Shown piece by piece: positions 12,001 to 23,112 of a stretch of DNA of 35,546 nt. A program made the translations under genes and the position numbers. How positions within the stretch are numbered: the stretch's first letter is position 1; the number at the start of each line of letters is the position of its first letter. The notes under the pieces are model-generated. The model did no database searches and was not told the origin of the DNA. It was given only the letters and a program-made list of their open reading frames with translations. The DNA is from Podochytrium sp. JEL0797 (taxonomy: Eukaryota > Chytridiomycota > Chytridiomycetes > Chytridiales > Chytriomycetaceae): assembly GCA_027596195.1 (NCBI GenBank), contig JADGJG010000158.1, positions 1-35,546 on the forward strand, given 5' to 3'.

Positions 12001-15000
12001 GAGCCTCGCGTGATGGAACCCTCTTTTAAAGTCTTCAATGCGTCCATCGAAGATGTAATCCGCTCAGTCGAGTTCGCCCCCGACGGTTGAAGTTTGGAAA
12101 CACTGCTTCCAGCAGTTGCTGCAAGATTCCCGATACTCTTAGCCAAAGTCTCAACCGATTTTGAGCCAATGCTGCTGTTTGAGGCTTTTAAGGCATCTAT
12201 CGAAGGCGTATTCCGCACGAACGAGCTCGAATCTGTTGATGGAATTGTAGAAACACTGCTTCCATCAGTGACTGCGACATTTGCAATACTCTGCGGTAAA
12301 GACTTGTCCAATTTAGAATCGCTCTCTACGGCATTCAATGCATCCATCGAAGACGTAACGCTCATGGACGAGCTCGAGTTGCCTGGTTGAAGTTTGGAAA
12401 TACTGCCCACATCCTGCGGTAAAGACTCTGTCAATTTCGGATCGCTCTTGGAATCCTTCAATGCATCTAGTGAAGACAGATTTCCTAATTGCGAGGTTGA
12501 GCCTTTTGATTCTTCAAGTTTGGCAAAGCTGCTTCCAATTTGATGAGAAGATCCGTTTGAATTGCTCCCAGAAGCTTTCATTGCCTCCAGCGAAGAGTCG
12601 TTTTGGGCAGGAGACTTGAAACCGCCCACTTGTTCATCGAGTTCGTCATCTGAATTGCTCTTTGAGGGTTGCTCTAATGAACGGTTATTCTCGCCGGGCG
12701 AGTTGGAACCGGCCGAATCCCCATCACTTTCATCATCATCTTGAGAAAACGTGGCTGCGAGAGGGCTCCTGGATGGTCTTCTTGCACCCAAGGATGATTT
12801 TCGGCGCGGATTCAATGCCACATTATCAACCAAGTCGTCCGTGGATTCAACCTCCGATGCAAAGGACACGCGTTGTGGAGAAAGGCCTAATGGTGATTGA
12901 CATGAGCTTGCGCGCCTCAGTAGAGATGTGATGAGCATGCTTGGTCGAGTAGAGAGGTTTGCAGAACTTGAGAGGAAACTGTTGGGTGACACGTAATCGT
13001 CGGAACCATTGGAAGAACTGTTTCGTCGTGAATCGTTAGTTCCATCAAATAAATGATTTGCGGTCACTTGCATTGAAGAGTTGCTGCCATGCAGTTGTGA
13101 TGGATTTAGATTGATTTTCAAATTCGGTTCGCTTCGTGGAACTGATGCCGAGAAAGACTCTATCGAAAAGCTTTTAAGATCCCGTGAATCTGTTGGGTAG
13201 ATGATAAATGAATTTTCAGCATTTTAGCTTCTTTTGTATACCTCGACGAGCAGCGGAAGCTCCTCTGGATAATGGGTCAGAGCCCTTGATTTCCATGAGA
13301 TCAACAGCCCTGTTGACTTGATTTGTAGCTTCAGCTTGCATCGTTACGGGTTCTGCGGTCAGGGAGAGTTGTGATTGTTTTTCAACCTCAAAGTCATCTC
13401 CATATGCAAGAGACCCGGTGGACAAGGTCAAATCTCTTTCATAATTCTGCGCTGGTTGAAGCGACTCGTATGAATCAAATGCCTTTTGGTTTTCGCTCTC
13501 TTGCTTGGTCTCGTTTGACGGGTTCGCATTTTGCTCAGCAACAGCGACTGTGACAGCCTCCTTTGTCAACAAGCCATTCTGAAGTCCGATATGATAAGCT
13601 TCTTTAGATTTAATATCAGTTTCGGAGACTTGAGGAACGTTGGCGTCAGAAGCCTGAGCGTCTGCGATTTGAAGCTCGAATTTGGACTCCTCAAAATACG
13701 GAGAATCATTGGTGCCCACATCATCAGCCGGCATATTTTTGAAGTCGGAGATATGAGTACCATCAACTTCAGGAAGCGGATCGAGAGCGATTGGTTGGTC
13801 AAATTCGGACTCCTCAAAATACTGAGAAATATCTGCGTCCGCGTTTTCGTCAATTGGAGCGATAGTTGGAGCCACGACAGGCTCAAAATCGAAATCATCT
13901 TCGTAATCCAAGCTGACGTACGTATTTCCTTCGGTGGATTCGATACCCTGTTGTGGTTCAGCTTCCCGTATTTCCCATTCTGCATTGCTATCAGATTCAG
14001 CTTCTGGCTTTAAATTGTTTTCGATATCGGAGGTAGAAGGAGGAGTGAAATATTCCTCAATGAAGCGAGACGACGTGTCAGTCGCATCAACATCCCCGCC
14101 GTGAAAGGTCGCGTTTACGCTCTCAATTTCGTTACTAATGGCAGAAACTGTCCGAGAATCATTGGTAGTAGAAGAAATTTGCGATTCAGAAGCAGGGTAG
14201 AAAATGATAGCGGCGGACTGCGTGATTTGGGTTAACGAGGAGGCGGCTTCCTCAGTTATTCCTTGGCCTATCTTTTCCGACTCCAGAAACTGTTCACTGC
14301 TGATTCTTTCGACTATCGAGCTCTCTGGAAACGTCTGTTCACGGTGATTGTCGACAATTGAGTCTCTAAGAACCGAATGAACCGCCACCAATTCCACTTC
14401 AGCGATATTGGGGCTACTGAATGAGACTGTCTTTTTTGCGATTCCTTCTGAAGAGTTTTTGAGGCTGCTTCTCTTTGGGGAGCTGGAAGAGATTCGCGAC
14501 ATGTTCGCCTCAACCGGTGGCTCAGCATCGTTGTCAATGGGAATAGCTGGGCGGTCAATTTTTTCCTCGAGAAGTTCATGGCTGCTCGACGACTCGGATT
14601 GACGCAGAAGGCTCGCGTTGCTGCCAAAGTGATCATCACACGAAGGTGCCTGAATGCTTCCCGTCGTTCCAGCCAAACTCGTTCCAATCTCAGAACTGGA
14701 TGCGAATTGCATGTGGTCTTTTGATTCGGATTCTAAGACAGTTTCGGTGCCTGAACTCTCCAAATTCACTGGCGGTGGGTTGCTCGATTCTTGCGGAGAT
14801 TCCAATGCCTGATCTTCCTCGATTGGGACTGCAGAAGGGGGATCAACCCCATCAGTTACTTCAAGTGGCAGCAAGTTATCAGAATCAACAGAGCTTATCG
14901 CTTGAGGAAGCTCTTGCGACTCACGCACTTGCAGCCCAGCGTAGTTTGACGCATCCAACTCGTGGTTCGAGGCAAACGGCTCCTCAACCTCATAAAGATC

Positions 15001-17710
15001 AAGCTCCTCATCAGCATGTATATTTTCTGCAACAGATTCGGCTGGTTTCATTTCCGATGGGGCCGCCGACGATGTCAAATCGAAATCCGACTCCCAGTTG
15101 ATTTCGGCCGGATCGACAGTGGCGGGAAGAGATGCATCATTCTCTGGAGCATGAAAATGCGAAGCGGACTCCGCGGTCTCCAACATTGGTTCCTCCTCAT
15201 TGAGTTCGTGCTCGCTCACTGCTGCCAACGTGAGTTCGGACTGAACTTTCGATGGCAGGTCAAAATCGGATTCCCAATTGATTTCTGCCGAATCAATAGA
15301 ATCAGGAAGAATACTGGGCTCCTCCTCATCATCTGCAATATTCTTTTCAGACTCCTGTGCATCTGGTTCAGGCTCCTCAAAAACGGGTTCTGCGGATGCG
15401 AGCACAACTTCAAGCTCGTTAAAAACCGTTTCGGTGCTGTTGAGCTCTAAATTACTTTCAATTGTGGTGAGATTTGTCTCTTGAGTATCTTCTGCATCGG
15501 TGGCTGGAGTTTGCTCAGGTTCGTCGTCAAAGAAATCTTGGATTGCATCGGATGATTCTTCCACGATATTCTCACTGGCAGCTATAGTGAGGTCTATGAT
15601 TGAATGGTCAGGCTCGTTGGGAAAGAGGTCTTGTATAGTATTTTTTAGGATATCATCGCTCGCAGCCACGGTGAGGTCTGGGATTGAAGATTGGACTGCT
15701 TCTTGGGGTGGATCATCTTGAAAGAGCTCCGTTTCTGAAACGGCATGCGGTGTTCCGTCAAACAACCGCACCTCGTCATTTGCTTCGGGTGCTTGCTCAA
15801 AATCATCCGCAATCAAGGCATCCAGCTCTATATCATCTTCATTTGGTGCCTCAAACGCTTCAGTTTCGTCAAGAATCTCGTCGCTCTTTCCCAAACTCGC
15901 GATGGAAGTAATCTGAACAGATCCTTCAACGATTTCGGCCGAAGCATCAACTCTCCCTGCATGTTCTTGGACCTCTTTGACTGGTTCCACAGAAGGCTCT
16001 CTTCTGGGCGATCCTCCTCTGCTGATAATATCTCTGTTGCTGGCCATAATTTGTTCCGTGACTTCACATCCGCCTTCAGAACCGAAATCGCTGAATTCAG
16101 AACCGATCGGGAATTCCGACACTCTCGATGGTCTGGCGGCCGTGGGCCTCAGTTTTTGGGGAGATGTCAGGGAGTTATTGTCGAGAGTGGAGGCGAGTGG
16201 GACGGCGATACTTTCTGCAGTCTTTTTGGAGGCGAGTTGTTTGACGACCTAGGTACCGCGCATCAGTTTAGAGATTAAACCGCTACAGAAATTCAAAAGA
16301 CTTTTACCTTGTCTACATCACCCCCAAGTTTTTGAATGTATCCAACCAACAGCAACTCGGTCGGTTCCAACTGCACGTCCGCTTTTCGTTTGATATCTTC
16401 AAAGAAATCTAGATCTTCAACAGACTGAGACAGAGAAGCCGGCCGGGAAGAAGCGCCCACAAGCTTCACAAGTTCATGTAGGAACATTTTCGTGCTCGCC
16501 ATGTCGTTCTTTTCATAGTGCCGACGCGCCATGCCAAACAACTTCAACACGGGAGATCCCGATTCCATTTCAATCTCGCTCACATCGTCATGCACGGGAG
16601 ATTTCGATTTGGCCCCCGATTTCCGCCTCAACTTGGTTTTGAGGAGCTCGATTTTGGGGATGACTTTCGCGGGGTCCAACCCATATTCCCTCAGCTTTTG
16701 GCGACTGAGGTTTTTGAGCTTGTTCAAGAGTCCAGTTTCGGTTAGTTCCAGCGAAGGGGGAGGGTCCGTGTATAACAGAGCCGCTTTCCACATTGTCACC
16801 GGATAGGCGGACAAAAATTCGGGGTATTTTCTATCGGGAGACGTGTTGGTGACCAAATCAATGTGCTTATTCGAAAGATTTCCTTTTTCTTCTGCGATCT
16901 GACGGCGAATGGCGTACTGCGTTTACTCCAAGTTTAGGTCATTGGATAGTACGAAGCGGCTACAAAACCTCAATTTCTCTATCTAATTCACGTTCATCTT
17001 GAGATTTGACGTTTTGCTCTTGCCATTTCATTTGATCGAGATGGACCTGATTTTTTTTGAAGTACTTTTTGGGTATCACTTTGCCGTCTTGCGTGATCTG
17101 ATAAAATATCAACGTCAGCGCAACGAATTTTGATAGATGCGTTCCGAATTACCAGCCCAACTTTCTGAAGATGTTTGCGAATGCTCGCGCTGCTGAAATA
17201 ATCTCGCAAGTCTTCGTCGAGCAACGGTTCATACAGGCTTTCGGGAAATTCAATAATGATTGATTTTTCAGTTACAATAATCGGCAGACTCACGGCATTT
17301 CTTTTGTCACGAGGTTCACGTCGTAAATTCGCTCTCGTTCTCGCAAGGATATGTTTTTGTGTCGCTTTCTAATCTCGCTGTTTTAGCAACCAGCTTTAAC
17401 TCGCCAGAGTTTCCTCTTACTGGGTTATGTTCAAGGCAGCTTGTTTTGTGCTTGGTATTGACAGAGGCGCAGTGGAGGTTGCTAAAGAAACGCGACGGTC
17501 AAAGGAGTCCGCAAATATCCGATAATATTTACATGGAGTCGCTGCAGCGTTACAAACTGGCTCCTCTCCTGGAGTTACTATTCGTTTTGATTTCGCAGAG
17601 AACTTGGCACCAGGCGGTGGATTTTTCGGGGGTGTTGGAACTGCAAACAGATCCGTGAACGCAGAGAGGGGGGCTACCGCCTTCCTTTTTGGACTCCTAG
17701 AAGAGCTCAT
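9051..17710 (-). CDS. Giant mostly disordered protein with ERICH3-like N-terminus
   Basis: One gene rather than several ORFs. Exons: 17710-17421, 17377-17294, 17237-17153, 17097-16969, 16916-16308, 16248-13242, 13189-10169, 10108-9119, 9070-9051. Every joint preserves frame with 43-60 nt GT-AG introns; total 2,744 residues. The first ~130 residues are basic and Pro-rich. Next comes a folded-looking part with ERERIYDVNLV, DYFSSASIRKHLQKVGLIT, GKVIPKKYFKKN and a charged helix DERELDREIEYAIRRQIAEE. The IR(K/R)HL...GLIT..G.(V/I) pattern resembles, from memory, the N-terminus of the ciliary protein ERICH3. A helical region to about residue 360 follows. The rest is low-complexity: acidic in exon 6 and Ser-rich in exon 7, with internal repeats. 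A cilium/flagellum role is inference only. It is divergent from the RCC1-HECT gene across 224 bp. Confidence 0.82.
11775..12605 (-). repeat. Degenerate protein repeats in exon 7 of the giant gene
   Basis: At least six imperfect units of roughly 40-50 residues can be aligned by eye. Each begins with a (T/N)xS(S/I)(L/M)(D/E)AxK-type helix start, such as NTPSIDALKAS, ITSSMDALKTL, VTSSMDALNAV, NLSSLDALKDS, NDSSLEAMKAS and NTSSLEVFKES. Most then carry LPQS(I/V)xNVA and SSVSKLQ-like segments. Spacing is irregular and divergence is high, so the units are old or fast-evolving. Confidence 0.7.
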
Positions 17711-17934
17711 TGAGTTCAAAGCTGTTTGGGAATGGGTCGATCGTGTGAGGTCGCTGGGTGAAGCTTTTTGGAAATCCTTTCTTCTTTCAATGATTTACAT
17801 CCGAAATGAAGAAGGGCGGTGAAATGATGAGGGGTTTTGCTGCTATTGGTTTGTTCTACTTCATTTTTAGTTTGGGTTTTTGAAAGGACGAATGGAAGGT
17901 AAGGAACATTGCGGAAAAAAAATATCGACGAAAT
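17711..17934. promoter_or_regulatory. Bidirectional promoter interval
   Basis: The interval between the ATG of the giant minus-strand gene and the proposed first ATG of the plus-strand RCC1-HECT gene is only 224 bp, so both promoters must share it. It is T-rich on the plus strand near 17840-17900. No clear TATA box was found. Confidence 0.4.
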
Positions 17935-20900
17935 ATGTCAAAACAAACGATTCTCGGATGGGGCCCCTGCACGTGAGTGACAGCCCCGATCGATTGAAGT
18001 GAAGCACGAGGCGGATCTGATCTATAGTGAGCTGGTGGATCAAGGATCGAAGGAAGCGTCAACAAGAGTCTAAAGGGTGCCCCCTTGCGGACGGATGCAA
18101 TACACTTGGCAAGGATGGACCACCTCTACAACGATGCTCTTGGATTACCGGATCCCTCTGTTTAGTGTGGTTTCAAACTGAATTCGAAACAGCCTTGGCG
18201 ATCCCGGCGAAGCACCAACACATCCGCACGACATCAGCTTCTTCCACGATGCAGAGTTCTCCATCAACTCGGCTGCCTTTGGCGAGGCGCACGGCTGCGC
18301 GGTGGTGAGTTTGGTGTTGTTGGTGAGTGATCAAAACTCACCTTGCGATTTGGCAGGTTGCTCGCAGGGGCGAAGAGGGAATTCTACTGGCGTGGGGAGA
18401 CAACTCGCATGGTATGTATTGCTACTGCTCTTCTTTCGTTGCTAATGATTAATGAAGGGCAAGTCGGCCATTCGAAAAACAATTCACAACCCAGTCGCGT
18501 CGATACCCTGGATCTCTTTGTCATCAAACAAGTCTCGTGCGGATCCCGCTTCTCGGTTGTTCTGACCACCTGTGGGAAGGTTCTCTCGTTCGGCTCCAAC
18601 GAATACGGGCAGCTCGGACACTCGTTCGAAAGCAAAAAGTCAACCAAACCAAAACTCGTCAAGTTCATGCCCGTCCCCCGAATCACACATGCATTACCCA
18701 AAATCGTGAGCATCGCATCTGGTTCACGGCACTCACTGCTCTTGAGCGAGGACGGGTCCGTTTGGTCGTTTGGTGACAACTCGCTGTTTCAATTGGCGTT
18801 TGGTCGCAGCGTCCCTGTCTCTCATGGTGCTGCATTGATTCCAGAGCTGTATGGAGTTCCGATCAAGAAGATTGTTTGTGGTGGGTGAACCTTTGTCTTT
18901 CGCTCTTCCATCCCGGACTAAACCCACTTTTTAGGTGGGGCATTCTCGATGGCGCTGACTTCCTCTGGAACTGTATATTCTTGGGGATCCAACACGGCGG
19001 GACAGCTGGGGCATGGTTCGCGAGTTGACACGCACGTCCCGACGACTATTTCAAAACTCTCGGGGGTCGTCGACATTTGCGCCGGAGAAAACCACTGCAT
19101 TGCCATCGACTCGAACGGAAAGTGCTTCGTATGGGGCAGCGGATACCATGTCTCTCCGATTGAGTTGACGGGCATGGACGGCTGTGCGTTCGGTCCTGTG
19201 TTGAAAATCGCCAGCGGGAAGCACCACTCGTTCATTTTGGCCAAGCGGTTGGTCGGGGATGGATCCGAGAACCATTGCTTCAAGGTCTATATTTTGGGAC
19301 GAGCCGACGTTGAGCTGGGGAATTCGAACATGAGCGGACATTCTGTCGGACACGTCGCGCTGGCTAAGGTACTCGATGCCGACAAGTATCGCATGTATGG
19401 TGGGCTGGGTGACCAAGCCTTTCTGGTTTCGTCGCAGGACCATGACCCAGCCGATGCAGCGGAAGGGTTGACCTTGACGGTGGTTGAAGAGCTCGTGCAC
19501 CAGATCGAAACAGACGGCTCACCTTCCGCTGGTGCCCTTCTCACTTCAAAACTGCAGCAGAATCTGTTTTCTCTCTCGAGACTCAATTCGAGCTTCTTGT
19601 CGGCTACCCACTTCGTGTCGGACGGCTTCGCCGACCCCTCCGTTTCGCTCTCCGATATCCAACGCGCATTTTCCCTACTGTCCTCTATGAAACACTCGCA
19701 CTGGGCCCCCAAAGTCCATAAGATCTTGTGTGAAGCTGCCGTCACGTCTCCATTGGTGTATGCGCCATCTTCCCCGTCAACCCCGGAGTCCCTGCGCGGC
19801 TTCCTGATTTTGCTCGAAAACCCTTTCCTCGCCACCAACAAAGAAAACCTCGAGAGTGTGCGCAAGCTCGCGAACGTCATCAACGACTTGACCGAGGACC
19901 AAAAGAAGGTGTTTGAAGGCTGGTGGCGGAACAACCCAAAACTCTTGAGCAACTTCAAAACGGCTGTAGCGTCTTTCAACAAGGCACTGACGCTCTTCAC
20001 CAAGAAGAGGCTGGAGGATCCAACTATTGCCATCTTGGAGGTGATGAAATGGCTCTGGACCATCAGCAACCGACCTTGCGGTAACAGCGACCCCTTGAAG
20101 TTCAACTACAAAGAGCCGACGTACACGCAAGTCCCCGATATTCCCGCATCCACGTCTGGAGGTGTCGCGTCGTCCAATACCCCCAGTATACCTCAGCCTT
20201 CAGCACCTGCCTCCTCTGAACCATCTCGCCGACCTTCTGTCCAAGCATTCGCCATCCCAACCAACGCTAACATGACCTCCATGCTCTCAGCCCTCAGTGC
20301 CCTCGGTGCCCACCCGTCCATCAACATTCAACTCGACCCCCGCAGCCTCCCAACAAATCCCAACGGCGCACCTCCCACAGCCGCCGACATTGCAGCTCTC
20401 GCAGCTCAAGCTTTCACACGCCAAATGGACTCCCTCTTCTCTCAGAGCAACGAAGTCTGCCTCGGCGACCGGCCGAGCCCAGTCCCGCTCATCCCACACG
20501 CGGACTTTGTCAACGAGACGCTGTCCAAACGGATCGATTTCGCCAACGACTTTATGATGTTTTACGCGAGCACGCGACCCAATGTGTTTGGACCAGGCGC
20601 TGCGAATGACGGACTCGCGAATGTGTTCAGTTTCTGTCGGTATCCGTTCTCGTTCAGTCTCGGCGCGCGAACGACGCTTTTGGTGTTGGATGCCCAGCGA
20701 CAGATGATGGAGAGTCAGAGTCGGTCGTTGATGAGGCATTTGCGAGGACCTTCTGCGGCGGCGGCGCAGGGACAGATGCCGGGGACCGAGACTGTCCACA
20801 ACTTGCTCAAAGTACGGAGGAAGCATTTGTTGCATGATTCGTTCAAGTATGTTGGGGCCATGATTGTGGCGAACCTCAAGAAGCCGTTCAAGGTCAAGTT

Positions 20901-23088
20901 TGTTGAGGAGATGGGTATCGATGGGGGCGGTGTGTCGCGTGAGTTTATGGACTTGTTTTTCCGGAGGTTGTTGAAGCATACGGATATGTTTGTGGACGTG
21001 GAAGCTGCGGTTGGGGAAGGGAAGCGGAGGAAAGGGTGCATCTGGTTTAACCCGTTGTCGAAGCGGTCGTTGGCGTCGTTCCGGACTGTGGGGAGAATCT
21101 TGGGACTCGCCTTCTTCAACAGCTGTCTCGCGTCGTTACCTTTCCCGCAAGTGTTGTTCAAGCGTCTTCTGGGGTGGCCCTCAAATATGGCGGATTTGGG
21201 CGACCTGCAACCCGCGACGGCCAAGTGGTTGAAGCAGATGCTTGAGCACGAGGATGCTTCCACGTTCGACGAGTGTTTCTATGGATTGGAGTTTTCGGTG
21301 ACGGTGAGCATGCGTCGGCCAGATGACAAGTCCGTGTTGCCGTTGGTTGAGCCGTACAAGAACGTGCCGTTACCGGGGAAATTCGCGGGGAAACCCGTTA
21401 CTTTCGCAAATCGCAACGAGTATGTCCGATCCATGATTAATTGGCACACGGGTGGAAGTGTGGAAGCTGTCTTGACTGAATTTCGTCAAGGATTTTTGGA
21501 ATGTTGCGGGGTTCGTATTTGTTTTTTGTTCGACTGAATGCGTGCGGCTTGAGACCAACTCGATTTTGTTTCCATCCTTAGGGCCCTATTTTGGATCAGT
21601 TATTACCCCAGCAGTTGGAAGTACTGCTGAAGGGCAGGAGTGGAGAGTCGGCCAACTTCAAAGACCTCGAAACTGTCGCCAAATACAAGAAGCCGTACCA
21701 CAAAGACCATCCTGTGATTAAACGCTTCTGGTTAGCCCCCCTTCTCTGATTCACTCTTTTTTGGGATCCAGATCTGACAATTTCGATGCAGGTCTGTGTT
21801 CCACGCGCTCCCCACCGACTTCAAATACAAATTCCTCATGTTCATGACCGGAACCGATACCATCCCCCCGATCCGCGGGCTCAAAGAAGTGCAGATTGTG
21901 ATCCAACCTTCCGGTGCAGGTGCGACTGAAGCACAAGCCCCAACCGAAGCCGGCGTCCCGTCAACAACCCCCACTCCGAACGAAGGTACAGCAGCTGCCG
22001 AAACCGCGAATCAAAACCCGACCCCAAATGGCCAACAACCACCACAAGCGCCAACCAACCGATTCCCCGGCGTGCCGAATATCCCCGGGCTCCCCGACCT
22101 TGCCGCACTGTTTGCCGCGGGTCCGCCGAGACCCAACGCGGCTGCCGGCGGCAACGCTACGGTGTCGAATTTGCTGAACCTCCCCGCTGGCACGTCTCCG
22201 CGTACTGCGTTGGCGAATTTGTTGAACATGTTTGGTCCTGCGGCGGCAGCGACGCCGGGCCCCGGTGAAGCCGCGTCTGCGCCTGCGCCACAGCTTTTCG
22301 GCGATGGAATGATGGATGCGATCGTGAACAATGCAGGAGGTGTTGGTAATGGCGATGGCGAGGAGGATGGAGAATTCGATGATGTGGAGGAAGATGCAAG
22401 CCTTTCGGATGAGGAGAGTGATTTTTCCGTGGTGGATGGTTTCGAGGGGGTCCACGCACACAACCACGCCGCTCACGAACACGAGCATGATCATGGAACT
22501 CCTCCTCTACCTCAGAACCCTGCGGGACGACAGATTCTGGGGTCGTTTGTGTTCAATTTGGGAGAAACTTTGGGAGCGGGGTCTTCGGCGGCGGTGGGTC
22601 AAACTGATGGTACGGCTGCGATGGCGGTGGAGTCTCCGACGGGTCCAATTGTTGCTGGGGAGGGTTCGAGCTCGTCTTCTGGGGGTGAGGCTGTGGAAGC
22701 TCCGCGTGGGACCAAGAGAGGGCATGAAGAGGAATTAGAGGATGAGGTGGATGATTGGGAAGGGGACATGTCCGAGATGGAAGAGGTCCAGGAAGACGCG
22801 AAGGGAAAAGCGCCGGCGTTCAAGAAAATGCGCCACGGAAACTCTCCGGCCAAGAAGGGTGTCGTGCAAGAGTCAAGTTCTGGGTCTGTACAGGATTGGA
22901 AGCAAGCGGTTGTCTTGGACTCGACTCTCAATGAGACGGTTGCGATGGATGGTGTGGATGAACAGCGGTTGCCCGTCGCGCACACCTGCTCGTTTGTTTT
23001 GGATTTGCCAGCGTATCAGAGTGTTGAGCAGCTTTTTGACAGATTGGTTTATGCTGTGGAGAACGCGGGTGAATTCCATTTGGTGTGA
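17935..23088 (+). CDS. RCC1-repeat HECT-type E3 ubiquitin ligase (HERC-like)
   Basis: HERC-class E3 ligase. Model exons: 17935-17972, 18193-18304, 18357-18411, 18458-18880, 18935-21510, 21582-21730, 21792-23088; 1,549 residues. The N-terminus holds RCC1 blades (ILGWG, LLAWGDNSHGQVGH, VLSFGSNEYGQLGH, VWSFGDNSLFQLAFG, VYSWGSNTAGQLGHG, FVWGSGYH). A helical linker and a Pro/Ser-rich stretch follow, then the HECT domain from about 837: MGIDGGGVSREFMDLFF, LGLAFFNSC, GFLECCGGPILDQ, FLMFMTGTDTIPP and QIVIQP. About 353 low-complexity acidic residues (1158-1510) then intervene before LPVAHTCSFVLDLP, which carries the catalytic Cys (~1517). The usual HECT end follows. Exon 1 was chosen because it supplies a first RCC1 strand and a GTGAGT donor; the 219-nt first intron and the 5' end are the weakest points. 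Confidence 0.9.
21910..22968 (+). other. Low-complexity insertion inside the HECT C-lobe
   Basis: About 353 codons lie between QIVIQP and the LPVAHTC loop, where HERC proteins normally have a dozen residues. Composition changes along it: Thr/Pro/Ala-rich first; short hydrophobic helices (VPNIPGLPDLAALF, VSNLLNLPAG, ALANLLNMFG); an acidic block (DGEEDGEFDDVEEDASLSDE); a His-rich patch (HAHNHAAHEHEHDH); then a charged stretch with a KRGHEEELEDE segment. The frame stays open and no GT-AG pair of compatible phase removes it cleanly. Confidence 0.85.
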
Positions 23089-23112
23089 TTTTCTTTTATT
23101 GGCCTTAATACA

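Noticed and set aside
17970..17975. CACGTG hexamers (also at 5780, 32816, 33336) as a shared regulatory site
   Set aside because: About nine occur in 35.5 kb, several inside coding sequence or on splice donors, which is near the number expected by chance.
19287..20105. 272-codon open frame antisense to the RCC1-HECT gene
   Set aside because: It is a shadow of strongly biased coding sequence on the plus strand and has no recognisable motif.
21792..23088. A ~1 kb intron to explain the HECT insertion
   Set aside because: GT donors near QIVIQP are in a phase that does not match the AG before the catalytic loop, and introns here are about 55 nt.
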